A DNA stretch of 64,000 bases from Bacteroidota bacterium (GTDB lineage: Bacteria; Bacteroidota; Bacteroidia; Flavobacteriales; Flavobacteriaceae), in NCBI GenBank assembly GCA_023387965.1, contig JAEWHE010000050.1, positions 1 through 64,000 of the forward strand. Reading direction: 5' to 3'. The translations under genes were made by a program, and so were the position numbers. The notes under the pieces are model-generated. The model ran no database searches. It was not told the DNA's origin and saw nothing but the letters and a program-made list of their open reading frames with translations. This document shows positions 51,925 to 60,773 of the stretch, piece by piece (the first letter of the stretch is position 1; the number at the start of each line of letters is the position of its first letter).

Positions 51925-54711
51925 TTATAATTTTTCCTTAAGATATTTTCCAGTGAGGGAATTTTTGTCCTTCACGATTTCCTCAGGCGTTCCGGATGCA
52001 ACTAAATTTCCGCCGTTTTCGCCGCCTTCAGGACCAATGTCGATGATGTAATCGGCACATTTTATAAGGTCGAGATTGTGCTCGATGACAATGATGGAAT
52101 GGCCTTTTTCGATAAGGGCTTCAAAGGATTTTAGCAATTTTTTGATGTCGTGAAAATGGAGTCCTGTTGTGGGTTCGTCAAAAACAAAAAGCGCTTTGTC
52201 CTTAGTATTTCCTTTGATTAAAAACGACGCCAATTTGATGCGTTGCGCTTCACCACCGGAAAGCGTGGAGGAAGATTGCCCAAGTTGAACATAGCCTAAT
52301 CCCACGTCCTGCAAGGGTTGGAGCTTGAGCATTATTTTTTCTTGCTTGTGTTGCGAGAAAAATGCTACAGCATCGTCGATGGTCATGGTGAGAATATCAT
52401 CGATATTTTTGCCTTCGAAATTTACTTCTAAAATTTCTTTTTTGAAACGTTTTCCGTTGCAGGTATCGCACACGAGGGAAACATCGGCCATGAAAACCAT
52501 TTCCACATTAATATTTCCTTCGCCTTTGCAAGTTTCGCATCGACCGCCATCGACATTGAAGGAAAAATGTTTGGGTTGGTAATTGCGTAATTTTGACAAT
52601 TTTTGTTTCGAAAATAAATCTCTAATATCGTCATAGGCTTTGATGTAAGTCACCGGATTCGAGCGTGAACTCTTGCCGATTGGGTTTTGGTCCACATATT
52701 CGATGTGCTTGATCAACTGATAACTTCCGGTCATTTCGGTAAATTGACCTGGTTTTTCGCCAATTCCTTCCACGGATTTTTGAACCGCTGGAAATAATAT
52801 TTTTTTGACCAAAGTACTTTTTCCGCTTCCCGAAACACCTGTGATTACGGTTAAAACCTCCAATGGAAAACGAACGTCTATATTTTTTAAATTGTTTTCT
52901 CGAGCGCCTTTGATGTCAATAAAATTGCGGTATTTTCGGCGTTGTTTTGGCGTTTCAATCGCGTCTTTTCCGCTGAGATATTGTGCGGTTAAAGAAGTTG
53001 ATTTTAGAATTTCTTCGAAAGTTCCTTGTGCTACCAAATTTCCGCCGTTCGTTCCAGCTTCGGGACCAATGTCGATAATCATATCGGCAGCTTTCATGAT
53101 GTCTTCATCGTGTTCCACAACAATTACGGTATTGCCTAAATTTCGAAGTGAAATTAAAACTTCAATTAATTTTTCGGTGTCTTTTGGATGTAATCCAATG
53201 CTGGGTTCATCTAAAATATACATGGAACCTACCAAGCTACTTCCTAAAGATGTTGCCAAGTTGATGCGTTGCGATTCTCCACCGGAAAGCGTGGCTGAGT
53301 TTCGGTTTAAAGTTAAGTATTCGAGTCCGACTTGGCTTAAAAAAGACAAGCGATTGTTGATTTCTACCAATAATCTTTTGGCGATTTTTTGGTCGTATTC
53401 TGAAAGTTGTAATTCTTTGAAAAAAGTGATTAATTTTTTGATTGGCAAATCAACCAAATCCGAAATTGTTTTTCCAAAAACTTGAACGTAATTAGCTTCA
53501 TTACGTAAACGTTTGCCTCGACAATCCGGACATTTCGTTTTTCCGCGGTAGCGCGACAACATCACACGGTTTTGGATTTTATAATTTTTAACTTCGAGTT
53601 CTTTGAAAAATTCGTTTAAGCCCGTAAAATATTTATTTCCTTTCCAAACCAAATTTTTTTGTTCGTCCGAAAGTTCAAAATAAGGTTTGTGAATAGGGAA
53701 GTCGAATTTATGTCCGGTTTTTACCAATTCATCGCGGTACCAACTCATGCTTTCGCCACGCCAAGGAAAAATGGCATTTTGAAAAACAGAAAGTGCCGTG
53801 TTTGGGATCACCAATTCTTCATCGATGCCAATAATATTTCCGTAACCTTGACAAGTAGGACAAGCACCATAAGGATTGTTGAAACTAAAAAGGTGAACAT
53901 TTGGCTCAAAAAATTGAATTCCATCTAATTCAAAATTATTGCTGTAAGTCCGTTGATTTTCGGTATTTACTTCTTGCAAAATACACGTTCCTTTGCCTTC
54001 GTAAAAAGCAGTTTGCACAGAATCTGCCAAACGATTGTAAAACTCGTCATCGGTTTTTACAATGATTCGGTCAACAATTAATAGAATATCCTGATTGTCA
54101 AATTCATGACCGTCTATTTCATCTAATCTCACCATTTGGTTTTTGACCAAAATTCTGATAAATCCTTGCTGAAGTAGCGCTTTTAATTTATCTTCAAGAG
54201 CGCGACCTTCTTCGAGGTGAATAGGAGAAAGGAGTAGCCACTTGCTGTCTTCCGGGAAAGATTTTATATCATTAATGACATCGGTTACTGTATCTTTCTT
54301 AACTTCTTGACCAGAAATGGGTGAATAAGTTCTTCCAATTCTGGCAAAAAGCAATTTGAGGTAATCATATATTTCGGTAGAAGTTCCAACGGTTGATCGT
54401 GCATTTGTAGTGTTTACCTTTTGTTCAATGGCAATTGCAGGAGCAATTCCTTTGATGTAATCCACTTTTGGCTTGTCTAATCGACCCAAAAATTGTCTGG
54501 CATAACTCGATAAACTTTCCACATAACGGCGTTGTCCTTCGGCATACAAAGTATCGAATGCTAAACTGGATTTTCCCGAGCCTGAAAGTCCGGTAATTAC
54601 GACTAATTTATTTCGGGGAATGGCAACATCTAAATTCTTAAGGTTATGAATTTGAGCACCTTTTATGATAATATTATTTTTTGGATCGATTTTTGTTACA
54701 TCAATTTTCAT
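51925..54711 (-). CDS. uvrA: excinuclease ABC subunit A
   Basis: This 928-aa DNA damage-recognition ATPase belongs to nucleotide excision repair. There are two ABC modules with Walker A GLSGSGKSSLAFDT and GVSGSGKSTLVKKI, and signatures LSGGESQRINLA and LSGGEAQRIKLA. Zinc modules CPTCQGYG, CPDCRGKRL, CETCKGEG and CDTCNGKRF are present. The UvrB-binding domain (about residues 125-240) is present, so it is a canonical UvrA. The start MKIDVTK is preferred; a 6-codon extension exists. Confidence 0.96.
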   Translation of the reverse strand: MKIDVTKIDPKNNIIIKGAQIHNLKNLDVAIPRNKLVVITGLSGSGKSSLAFDTLYAEGQRRYVESLSSYARQFLGRLDKPKVDYIKGIAPAIAIEQKVNTTNARSTVGTSTEIYDYLKLLFARIGRTYSPISGQEVKKDTVTDVINDIKSFPEDSKWLLLSPIHLEEGRALEDKLKALLQQGFIRILVKNQMVRLDEIDGHEFDNQDILLIVDRIIVKTDDEFYNRLADSVQTAFYEGKGTCILQEVNTENQRTYSNNFELDGIQFFEPNVHLFSFNNPYGACPTCQGYGNIIGIDEELVIPNTALSVFQNAIFPWRGESMSWYRDELVKTGHKFDFPIHKPYFELSDEQKNLVWKGNKYFTGLNEFFKELEVKNYKIQNRVMLSRYRGKTKCPDCRGKRLRNEANYVQVFGKTISDLVDLPIKKLITFFKELQLSEYDQKIAKRLLVEINNRLSFLSQVGLEYLTLNRNSATLSGGESQRINLATSLGSSLVGSMYILDEPSIGLHPKDTEKLIEVLISLRNLGNTVIVVEHDEDIMKAADMIIDIGPEAGTNGGNLVAQGTFEEILKSTSLTAQYLSGKDAIETPKQRRKYRNFIDIKGARENNLKNIDVRFPLEVLTVITGVSGSGKSTLVKKILFPAVQKSVEGIGEKPGQFTEMTGSYQLIKHIEYVDQNPIGKSSRSNPVTYIKAYDDIRDLFSKQKLSKLRNYQPKHFSFNVDGGRCETCKGEGNINVEMVFMADVSLVCDTCNGKRFKKEILEVNFEGKNIDDILTMTIDDAVAFFSQHKQEKIMLKLQPLQDVGLGYVQLGQSSSTLSGGEAQRIKLASFLIKGNTKDKALFVFDEPTTGLHFHDIKKLLKSFEALIEKGHSIIVIEHNLDLIKCADYIIDIGPEGGENGGNLVASGTPEEIVKDKNSLTGKYLKEKL

Positions 54712-54885
54712 AGCAAATAAGAAAACCACAAAGATACAAAATTCGTATCTATATTTATTAGAAAGCGCATTGCCAAAAGCGAGTTAAGACTTTGTAGTTT
54801 CTAGACTTTTTTTAACATTACTATACGAAATCGATTTCAACAATTGAGTGAAGTGAAGTTAAAATGTTAAAATTTAGCGTATTGT

Positions 54886-54915
54886 TTGGTAGTGTCAATT
54901 AAACCACTACATTTG
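54886..54915 (+). promoter_or_regulatory. promoter of the second ECF sigma gene
   Basis: -33 TTG at 54886-54888 and -7 TACATTTG at 54908-54915 are separated by 19 bp, the Bacteroidota optimum. The predicted leader is about 90 bases, unusually long here. Confidence 0.6.
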
Positions 54916-55012
54916 AAATCTTAATTCATCATTATTTAACATTTAGCCTATAGCAAAAAAATACTTTTTAGAACGTTTCGAAAATAACATCCAAAAACTA
55001 AAAGGTAAAACT

Positions 55013-55597
55013 ATGGCTAGTGTTCAGACCCCAGACAGCTTGTTGATTAAAAATTATGTAGCCGGAGACGAAAGCGCTTTAGCAGCATTAATTGACAAAC
55101 ACCAATCTAAAATCTTCGGTTTTATTTGCTCAAAAGTTTCAGATAGAGATATGGCCGACGATATTTTTCAAGACACATTTATTAAAGTAATCAAAAAATT
55201 AAAATCTGATTCTTATAACGAAGAGGGAAAATTTTTGCCTTGGGTGATGCGTATTGCTCATAATTTGGTTGTGGACCAATTCCGTAGAAGTAAAAAAATG
55301 CCGATGTTTCGTGAAACCGAAGAGTTTTCAATCTTTGATATCATGACAGATAACAGTCCACACATTGAAAGCCAAATCATCACAGAACAAATCGAAAAAG
55401 ATTTAGAAAAATTAATTGACGAACTTCCTGCAGACCAAAAAGAAGTGCTGTTAATGCGTATTTACCAAGATCTTTCTTTCAAAGAAATTTCTGAGCAAAC
55501 AGGTGTAAGCATCAACACTGCTTTAGGGAGAATGCGTTATGCGTTGCTTAATTTGAGAAAAGTAATTGATAAAAATAAAATTGTTTTGGTGAACTAA
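55013..55597 (+). CDS. ECF RNA polymerase sigma factor
   Basis: This 194-aa sigma factor has region 2 (LIDKHQSKIFGFICSK, DDIFQDTFIKVIKKL, FLPWVMRIAHNLVVDQFRR) and region 4 (LPADQKEVLLMRIYQDLSFKE and EISEQTGVSINTALGRMRYA). No anti-sigma gene with a membrane helix follows; instead there is a 46-aa conserved-looking protein. It has its own promoter and a long leader. This type in Flavobacteriaceae is widely conserved, with an unknown regulon. Confidence 0.92.
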   Translation: MASVQTPDSLLIKNYVAGDESALAALIDKHQSKIFGFICSKVSDRDMADDIFQDTFIKVIKKLKSDSYNEEGKFLPWVMRIAHNLVVDQFRRSKKMPMFRETEEFSIFDIMTDNSPHIESQIITEQIEKDLEKLIDELPADQKEVLLMRIYQDLSFKEISEQTGVSINTALGRMRYALLNLRKVIDKNKIVLVN

Positions 55598-55645
55598 AAT
55601 ATTTTTGAAAGTGTAGCGTTATAGTAGAAAACAAAACCACGAAAT

Positions 55646-55786
55646 ATGGCAAAACTCTACTCTAAAAAACAATTTTCAAAAGCGATGCAGCCAAAAAAAG
55701 AAACAATATCGTTCCTGCTTAATTATTCAAAAGCACTGACTTTTGTAAAAGCAAAAGGACTAAAGTTTGAAACCATCGCAAACTAA
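55646..55786 (+). CDS. small protein (46 aa) downstream of the sigma factor
   Basis: The ATG at 55646 opens a 46-codon frame: MAKLYSKKQFSKAMQPKKET, then a helix ISFLLNYSKALTFVKAKG and a TAA. It is basic and amphipathic, without cysteines or a membrane segment. It starts 48 bp after the sigma gene and ends just before a strong terminator, so both are on one transcript. I recall similar small proteins next to this sigma factor in other flavobacteria. It may bind the sigma factor or RNA polymerase; this is inference. Confidence 0.75.
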   Translation: MAKLYSKKQFSKAMQPKKETISFLLNYSKALTFVKAKGLKFETIAN

Positions 55787-55790
55787 CACT

Positions 55791-55818
55791 AATCCCGGTT
55801 TTCACCGGGATTTTTTTT
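55791..55818 (+). terminator. terminator after the sigma operon
   Basis: AATCCCGGT and ACCGGGATT form a 9-bp stem followed by eight T. Confidence 0.92.
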
Positions 55819-55860
55819 AATCTGAAATTTAATCTGAATTCATTTTAGATTCTTCTAAGA

Positions 55861-56514
55861 TTATTTCAAATTCCCCAACTTCTTCAACATCTTTTTCCCT
55901 GCAATCGTTGCCGTAATCACATCCTTTTCAAGCCTCCAGCCACGAGCCGGCGAATATTCTCTTCCGTACCAAATCATCTGTAAATGCAGCTTATTCCATA
56001 AACTTTCCGGAAAAATTTTCTTTGCGTCACGCTCCGTTTCCACCACATTTTTTCCCGACGAAAGTCCCCAACGGTACATCAACCTGTGAATGTGCGTGTC
56101 CACTGGAAAAGCCGGAACCCCAAAAGCCTGCGACATTACCACACTTGCCGTTTTATGTCCTACCGCCGGAAGCGATTCCAACGCCTCAAAACTCTGCGGC
56201 ACCTCGCCATTATATTTTTCGAGCAAAATTTCGCTCAACCCAAAAATCCCTTTGGATTTCATTGGCGAAAGCCCACAAGGTCTAATAATTTCCTTAATTT
56301 CTTCCACCGAAAGTTTCACCATATCCCAAGGATTATCGGCCTTGGCAAACAACAATGGCGTAATCTGATTCACCCGAACATCCGTGCATTGAGCCGAAAG
56401 CAAAACCGCAATCAGCAACGTGTAAGCATCCTTATGATCCAACGGAATCGGGATTTCCGGATACAATTCCTCCAATTTTTCCGCCACAAAAGCAGCCTTT
56501 TCCTTCTTCGTCAT
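55861..56514 (-). CDS. nth: endonuclease III, lacking the Fe-S cysteines
   Basis: This 217-aa DNA glycosylase/AP lyase removes oxidised pyrimidines. The helix-hairpin-helix LPAVGHKTASVV contains the catalytic Lys, and FPVDTHIHR the catalytic Asp. The four C-terminal cysteines that bind the 4Fe-4S cluster in E. coli Nth are missing: the segment reads WYGREYSPARGWRLEKD. The enzyme is otherwise of full length, so this appears to be a cluster-free variant, which I believe is common in Flavobacteria. The start MTKKEKAAF is preferred over a 9-codon extension. Confidence 0.92.
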   Translation of the reverse strand: MTKKEKAAFVAEKLEELYPEIPIPLDHKDAYTLLIAVLLSAQCTDVRVNQITPLLFAKADNPWDMVKLSVEEIKEIIRPCGLSPMKSKGIFGLSEILLEKYNGEVPQSFEALESLPAVGHKTASVVMSQAFGVPAFPVDTHIHRLMYRWGLSSGKNVVETERDAKKIFPESLWNKLHLQMIWYGREYSPARGWRLEKDVITATIAGKKMLKKLGNLK

Positions 56515-56570
56515 CGCTAAAAAATGTAACTTTATCCGCACAAAATTACCGTAAAAATAATTATGTGCCT

Positions 56571-56717
56571 AATCCGGCTGTACGTTTCAAGTCCTCGGCA
56601 AAATTTGTTTTTTTTCACGATTCGGCAGGAGCTTCCGCTGGTCGCTCTGCCAAATTCGGCAAAAAAATACAAATTTCGCCTCCGGGCTTTCCACTGCCAT
56701 CCGGGGCAAAATCCTGC
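56571..56717. repeat. intergenic structured element between nth and bcp
   Basis: AAATTTGTTTTTTTT at 56601 and AAAAAAATACAAATTT ending 56676 are complementary, and inner TTCGGCAG/CTGCCAAATTCGG extend the stem. Outside lie GTCCTCGGCA and CGCCTCCGGGC. It fills the gap between the divergent nth and bcp genes, and resembles other dispersed flavobacterial hairpin elements, but not the family of copies 1-3. Confidence 0.5.
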
Positions 56718-56740
56718 AAACTAAGAAAATATTTTATAAA

Positions 56741-57193
56741 ATGACACAACTGCAAATAGGGGACAAAGCACCCACTTTCGACGCCCAAGACCAAGACCAA
56801 AACCCGCACCAACTCAAAGATTATACTGGAAAAAAACTTGTAATTTTTTTCTACCCAAAAGCCAGCACTCCCGGCTGTACCACAGAAGCTTGCGACTTGC
56901 GCGACAATTACCAACGCTTTCAATCTTTAGGTTACGAAATTTTAGGCGTAAGTGCTGATAGCGCCAAACGTCAAAAAAATTTCATCGAAAAAAATAAATT
57001 GCCTTTTCCCTTAATTGCTGACGAAAATAAAGAGATGATTAATGCCTTTGGAGTTTGGGGACCTAAAAAATTTATGGGCAGAACTTACGACGGCATTCAT
57101 AGAACTACGTTTGTCATCAACGAAAAAGGAATTATTGAAGATGTAATCACAAAAGTTAAAACGAAAGAACATTCTAGTCAGATTTTAAAATAG
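56741..57193 (+). CDS. bcp: thioredoxin-dependent peroxiredoxin (Bcp/PrxQ)
   Basis: This 150-aa peroxiredoxin reduces hydrogen and organic peroxides. The peroxidatic and resolving cysteines lie 5 residues apart in STPGCTTEACDLRDNY (about C46 and C51), the atypical 2-Cys PrxQ arrangement. It begins MTQLQIGDKAPTFD, the usual opening. It is cytoplasmic, with no signal peptide. Confidence 0.95.
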   Translation: MTQLQIGDKAPTFDAQDQDQNPHQLKDYTGKKLVIFFYPKASTPGCTTEACDLRDNYQRFQSLGYEILGVSADSAKRQKNFIEKNKLPFPLIADENKEMINAFGVWGPKKFMGRTYDGIHRTTFVINEKGIIEDVITKVKTKEHSSQILK

Positions 57194-57244
57194 GTAATTA
57201 GTGATTGGTAACTAGTAATTAGTTTTTAGAATATACAACTAAAT

Positions 57245-57283
57245 AAAAAAGCAGTAATTCATAAACGAATACTGCTTTTTTTA
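57245..57283. terminator. bidirectional terminator between bcp and the gene at 57346
   Basis: AAAAAAGCAGTA and TACTGCTTTTTT form a 12-bp stem with a 13-nt loop. Just before it, TAATTAGTGATTGGTAACTA and a second TAATTAG form short direct repeats of no clear meaning. Confidence 0.85.
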
Positions 57284-57345
57284 TAAAATCCCAATAAGAA
57301 AATTCCAAATTCCAAGATTTTAAATCTTAAATCTCAAATCAAAAA

Positions 57346-58815
57346 TCAATTGGCTTCTTCCATCAATTTTCTCGGGTCGTAACCAAAAAGATTGTCTTTT
57401 TTAATCATTTCGGCGATACCTTTTGGTAACATTTCTTCCCAACCCGGTTTGCCTTTGCTAATCATTTTCAATACTTCACGTGAGAAAATATCCAAATCAT
57501 TTTCATCGTAATCTGTGATATCAATCACTTTTCCGTTGAATTTAAAGAACTTGTACAATTCTTTCATTCTCGGATGTACTTTTAAATTTTCAGAATTAAC
57601 GATTTCGCCGTTGTCATCTTTCATCGGATACAAGAAAACTTTCAAATCACGGTAAAATAATTTCCCGAAAGCTTCCAAGATTCCACCACTTAAATGACGG
57701 TAATATTTTTCGTCAAAAATATCGATCAAGTTGTTCACTCCCATTGCCAATCCCATTCTGGCTTTGGTATAATTAGAAAAATATTCAACCACTTTATAAT
57801 ATTCCTGAAAGTTCGAAATCATCACGGTTTGTCCAAGAGAACATAGTAATTCCGCACGATCCATAAAGTCACGTTCGTCAATTTCCCCGTCAGATCTAAG
57901 GTTTGACAAGGTAATTTCAAAAACAACTAAAGTATTTTTTTCGTCTACTTTGTTTTCTGCCAAAAACATCTCTAACGATTTTTTGTACATGTCCATATTG
58001 ACACGCGTCACCGGACGGAAACTTCCGCGAAGCGCCAAAATATTTTTTTTGTACAAAACCGCCGCCGGCAAAACATTATTACCATCCGGATTAAACATCA
58101 CGGCATCTGTCATTCCGTTTTTCACAAGTTGCAAACTCATCAAACGGTTGTCAACATCCGCAAATCGCGGTCCGGAAAAGTTTATGGTATCAATTTCAAG
58201 TTGGTCTTTATCGAGATGATCGTATAAATAACGCAACATTTTTTTTGGATCATTGTATTTGTAAAACGCTCCATAAATGAGGTTTACGCCCAAAATTCCC
58301 AAAGTTTCTTGTTGCAATCTTGCATCAGTTTCTTTAAAGCGAATGTGCAAAACAATTTCGTTATAATCTTCGTCCGGTTCTAATTGGTATTTAATTCCAA
58401 CCCAACCATGACCTTTAAATTGCTTGGCAAAGTCAATTGTGGCAACGGTATTTGCGTAGCTAAAAAACACTTTGCTCGGATGTTTGTCACGTTTTAGTCG
58501 TTGTTCAACCAAGCGTACTTCGTGCGAAAGCATTTTTTTTAGGCGTTCTTCGGTTACATATCTTCCGTCGGATTCCGCTCCATAAATGGCGTCGCTAAAA
58601 TCTTTATCGTAAGCAGACATCGCTTTTGCAATCGTTCCAGACGAACCACCTGTTCTAAAAAAATGACGAACCGTTTCTTGTCCGGCACCAATTTCGGCAA
58701 AAGTTCCGTAAATATTTTCGTTAAGATTGATGCGCAAGGCTTTGTCCTTAATAGAAGGAATTTGTTCAATTGCCTTGTCGCCTTTAAGTGTAATTTCGTT
58801 TTCGTCGTTTCTCAT
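57346..58815 (-). CDS. conserved cytoplasmic protein of unknown function (489 aa)
   Basis: The protein begins MRNDENEITLKGDKAIEQIP; the 58-codon open extension upstream overlaps the divergent gene and is rejected. It has no signal peptide or membrane helix. Landmarks are GTFAEIGAGQETVRHFFRTGG, GGSSGTIAKAMSAYDKDF, MFNPDGNNVLPAAVLYKKNI, ALRGSFRPVTRVNMDMYK and YFSNYTKARMGLAMG. The glycine-rich EIGAGQETVRHFFRTGGSSG could bind a nucleotide or phosphate. I recall database names for it that do not fit (TonB-dependent receptor, nucleotidyltransferase), and none is supported here. Confidence 0.8.
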   Translation of the reverse strand: MRNDENEITLKGDKAIEQIPSIKDKALRINLNENIYGTFAEIGAGQETVRHFFRTGGSSGTIAKAMSAYDKDFSDAIYGAESDGRYVTEERLKKMLSHEVRLVEQRLKRDKHPSKVFFSYANTVATIDFAKQFKGHGWVGIKYQLEPDEDYNEIVLHIRFKETDARLQQETLGILGVNLIYGAFYKYNDPKKMLRYLYDHLDKDQLEIDTINFSGPRFADVDNRLMSLQLVKNGMTDAVMFNPDGNNVLPAAVLYKKNILALRGSFRPVTRVNMDMYKKSLEMFLAENKVDEKNTLVVFEITLSNLRSDGEIDERDFMDRAELLCSLGQTVMISNFQEYYKVVEYFSNYTKARMGLAMGVNNLIDIFDEKYYRHLSGGILEAFGKLFYRDLKVFLYPMKDDNGEIVNSENLKVHPRMKELYKFFKFNGKVIDITDYDENDLDIFSREVLKMISKGKPGWEEMLPKGIAEMIKKDNLFGYDPRKLMEEAN

Positions 58816-58877
58816 AAATTCTGATACTACAAGTGCAAAGTTAACAAAACAAGGCTTTTTTGAAAGGTAATTAATGT

Positions 58878-58885
58878 TATTTTTG
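58878..58885 (+). promoter_or_regulatory. -7 element of the PhnP-like gene
   Basis: TATTTTTG matches TAnnTTTG, 16 bp before the TTG start at 58902, which supports that start and gives a leader of about 10 bases. Confidence 0.5.
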
Positions 58886-58901
58886 TAAAAAATTAACGCA
58901 T

Positions 58902-59666
58902 TTGAAAGTCTATTTTTTAGGAACCGGAACATCACAAGGAATTCCGGTAATTGGCAGCAATCATCCCGTTTGTAAAAGCAACGATCCAAAAGACAAAAGG
59001 TTACGGGTTTCCGTGAGGATTTCCTGGGAAAATTTTACTTTTATAATCGATTGTGGTCCCGATTTTAGACAACAAATGTTAACCAGCGACACTCAAAAGG
59101 TGGACGGAATTTTGTTTACTCATGAGCATTCAGACCACACAGCAGGTTTAGACGACATCAGGCCATATAATTTTGCGCAAGGTGCGATGAAAGTTTTTTT
59201 GCACGAACGGGTTTTAGCAAATTTGGAAAAAAGATTTGATTATATTTTTGAAAAAGAAAATCGGTATCCGGGAGCTCCTTCGATTGAAGCTGTAATTGTG
59301 AAGAAAAACCAAGAATTTTTATTGGGAAACAAAACCGTAATGCCTATTGACGCTTTGCACGGTGATTTACAAGTTTTCGGATATCGAATAGAAGAATTTG
59401 CCTATTTAACTGATATTAAAACTATTACAGTTGAAGAAATTGAAAAATTAATTGGTGTTAAAGTTTTGGTGGTTAGTGCTTTACGCGAAGAAGACCATCA
59501 TTCGCATTTTAATTTAAACGAAGCTTTAGATTTAATCAAAAAAGTGAATCCGGAACGAGCTTATTTAACGCATATCAGCCACAAAATGGGTTTCCACGAA
59601 ATCATCCAACAAAAATTACCGCAAAACGTGTTTTTGGCTTACGATAATCTCGAAATTATTATTTAA
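58902..59666 (+). CDS. metallo-beta-lactamase-fold hydrolase, PhnP-like
   Basis: This 254-aa protein starts at a TTG: KVYFLGTGTSQGIPVIGSNH is the family opening, and no ATG preserves it. Metal ligands are THEHSDHTAGLDD (HxHxDH), a later Asp/His in DALHGDLQVFG, and a final His in HISHKMGFH. PhnP acts as a cyclic phosphodiesterase on ribose 1,2-cyclic phosphate; other relatives hydrolyse different phosphodiesters. No other phosphonate genes are present here, so the substrate is open. Confidence 0.88.
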   Translation: MKVYFLGTGTSQGIPVIGSNHPVCKSNDPKDKRLRVSVRISWENFTFIIDCGPDFRQQMLTSDTQKVDGILFTHEHSDHTAGLDDIRPYNFAQGAMKVFLHERVLANLEKRFDYIFEKENRYPGAPSIEAVIVKKNQEFLLGNKTVMPIDALHGDLQVFGYRIEEFAYLTDIKTITVEEIEKLIGVKVLVVSALREEDHHSHFNLNEALDLIKKVNPERAYLTHISHKMGFHEIIQQKLPQNVFLAYDNLEIII

Positions 59667-59684
59667 AAAATACTTTTCTAAAAA

Positions 59685-60182
59685 ATGAAAAAAACCATTT
59701 TATACCTATTTATATTCGCTGTTTTAATGAACATCTTTACGTTTATGTATTTTTCAAAAAAATTAAAATTTGAAGAATCGCGTATTGAAAAGTTTCATTC
59801 CGAAGCTAAGTCGAAAAAAGATTCCATTCAGTCGATGTACGGTCAGGTTCTCGAGGCCAATTATTTTTCTTTGGAGTATAACGATAACGCCATGGATTAT
59901 TACGAAGGTTACGATATTGAGCAACTTTCCAATCAAATTAGAGACGAAATCATGTCTTTAAACGAACAACCTCAAGGAAATCCTCTAACAAAATACGGGA
60001 TAATAAACGGCAACAAAACCTTTATCAACAAAGTTAAAATTCTAAACCATCGCTGGATTATTGCCGATTTTAATGCAGGAAAAGTTTGGGGTGAAGTGCT
60101 CATCAAATATTTTGTCAACGACGGCAAACCCACTGATTTTGAAACCATTGATAGTTTTGTATATTCCACTACCGTAAATTAA
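59685..60182 (+). CDS. membrane-anchored hypothetical protein
   Basis: This 165-aa protein has one N-terminal membrane helix (residues 4-24), a short lysine-rich coiled segment, and a C-terminal domain containing NHRWIIADFNAGKVWGEVLIKYFV. The last part has alternating strands. Such proteins are common and unnamed in Flavobacterium. It follows the PhnP-like gene by 18 bp and is probably co-transcribed. Confidence 0.75.
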   Translation: MKKTILYLFIFAVLMNIFTFMYFSKKLKFEESRIEKFHSEAKSKKDSIQSMYGQVLEANYFSLEYNDNAMDYYEGYDIEQLSNQIRDEIMSLNEQPQGNPLTKYGIINGNKTFINKVKILNHRWIIADFNAGKVWGEVLIKYFVNDGKPTDFETIDSFVYSTTVN

Positions 60183-60219
60183 ATTTTTTCGTATTTTTAT
60201 CGTTTCCAAATCTGAAAAA

Positions 60220-60699
60220 ATGAAAAAAATAATTGTCGCCCTAATTGTCATTGCATTCGCAGGATGCCGTGATTTAAGTGGTTCTTCGGACAATGTTACC
60301 GCCAATAAAAAATTGGGTCGCGTAGTTGGAGCCGATAAAGACGAAAAAGGTTGTGTGGCTTCCGCAGGTTACACATTTTCTATTTTGCGCGACAGTTGCG
60401 TTCGACCTTTTGAAACTGGGATTCGCCTGAATTCGGTTAAAGCAATCGAATCTCGTGATAGGCAAATGAGTGCTTTTGCAATTTTGGAAGAAAACGGAAA
60501 TCGTGCGGAAATTTTTGTTCCTCAAGAAAAAGGCAGCATCATTTTAGAACGAAAATCTGAAGGAATTCCTTACGAAGGAAAAAATTGGAAACTTTTAACC
60601 GTAGGAGGTTTCACTCTTAAAAAAGGAGATTCTTTATTGTACGCTGGCGCAAAAATAAACGAATCCGTTATCACTGGAAGCGACAATCCCGAAGAATAA
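60220..60699 (+). CDS. small lipoprotein, hypothetical
   Basis: This 159-aa protein has a lipobox FAGC at residues 13-16. The mature region starts RDLSGSSDNVTANKKLGRVV and contains two more cysteines (KGCVASAGY and RDSCVRPFE) that may form a disulphide. A later segment RAEIFVPQEKGSIILER is beta-rich. Family not recognised. It lies 37 bp after the previous gene. Confidence 0.75.
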   Translation: MKKIIVALIVIAFAGCRDLSGSSDNVTANKKLGRVVGADKDEKGCVASAGYTFSILRDSCVRPFETGIRLNSVKAIESRDRQMSAFAILEENGNRAEIFVPQEKGSIILERKSEGIPYEGKNWKLLTVGGFTLKKGDSLLYAGAKINESVITGSDNPEE

Positions 60700-60773
60700 T
60701 ATTTTTAGTTAAACTACTGTGAATGAATAGTTAAAGCGATTGTTTCGGCATGAAATATGCTTTATTCGTTTAC

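Noticed and set aside
52805..53485. 226-aa plus-strand frame
   Set aside because: It is antisense to uvrA, which has full motifs throughout this interval.
56086..56520. 144-aa plus-strand frame
   Set aside because: It is antisense to nth and has arginine/histidine-rich shadow composition.
56615..56923. 102-aa minus-strand frame over the nth-bcp gap
   Set aside because: It overlaps bcp in antisense and the structured intergenic element; no protein features.
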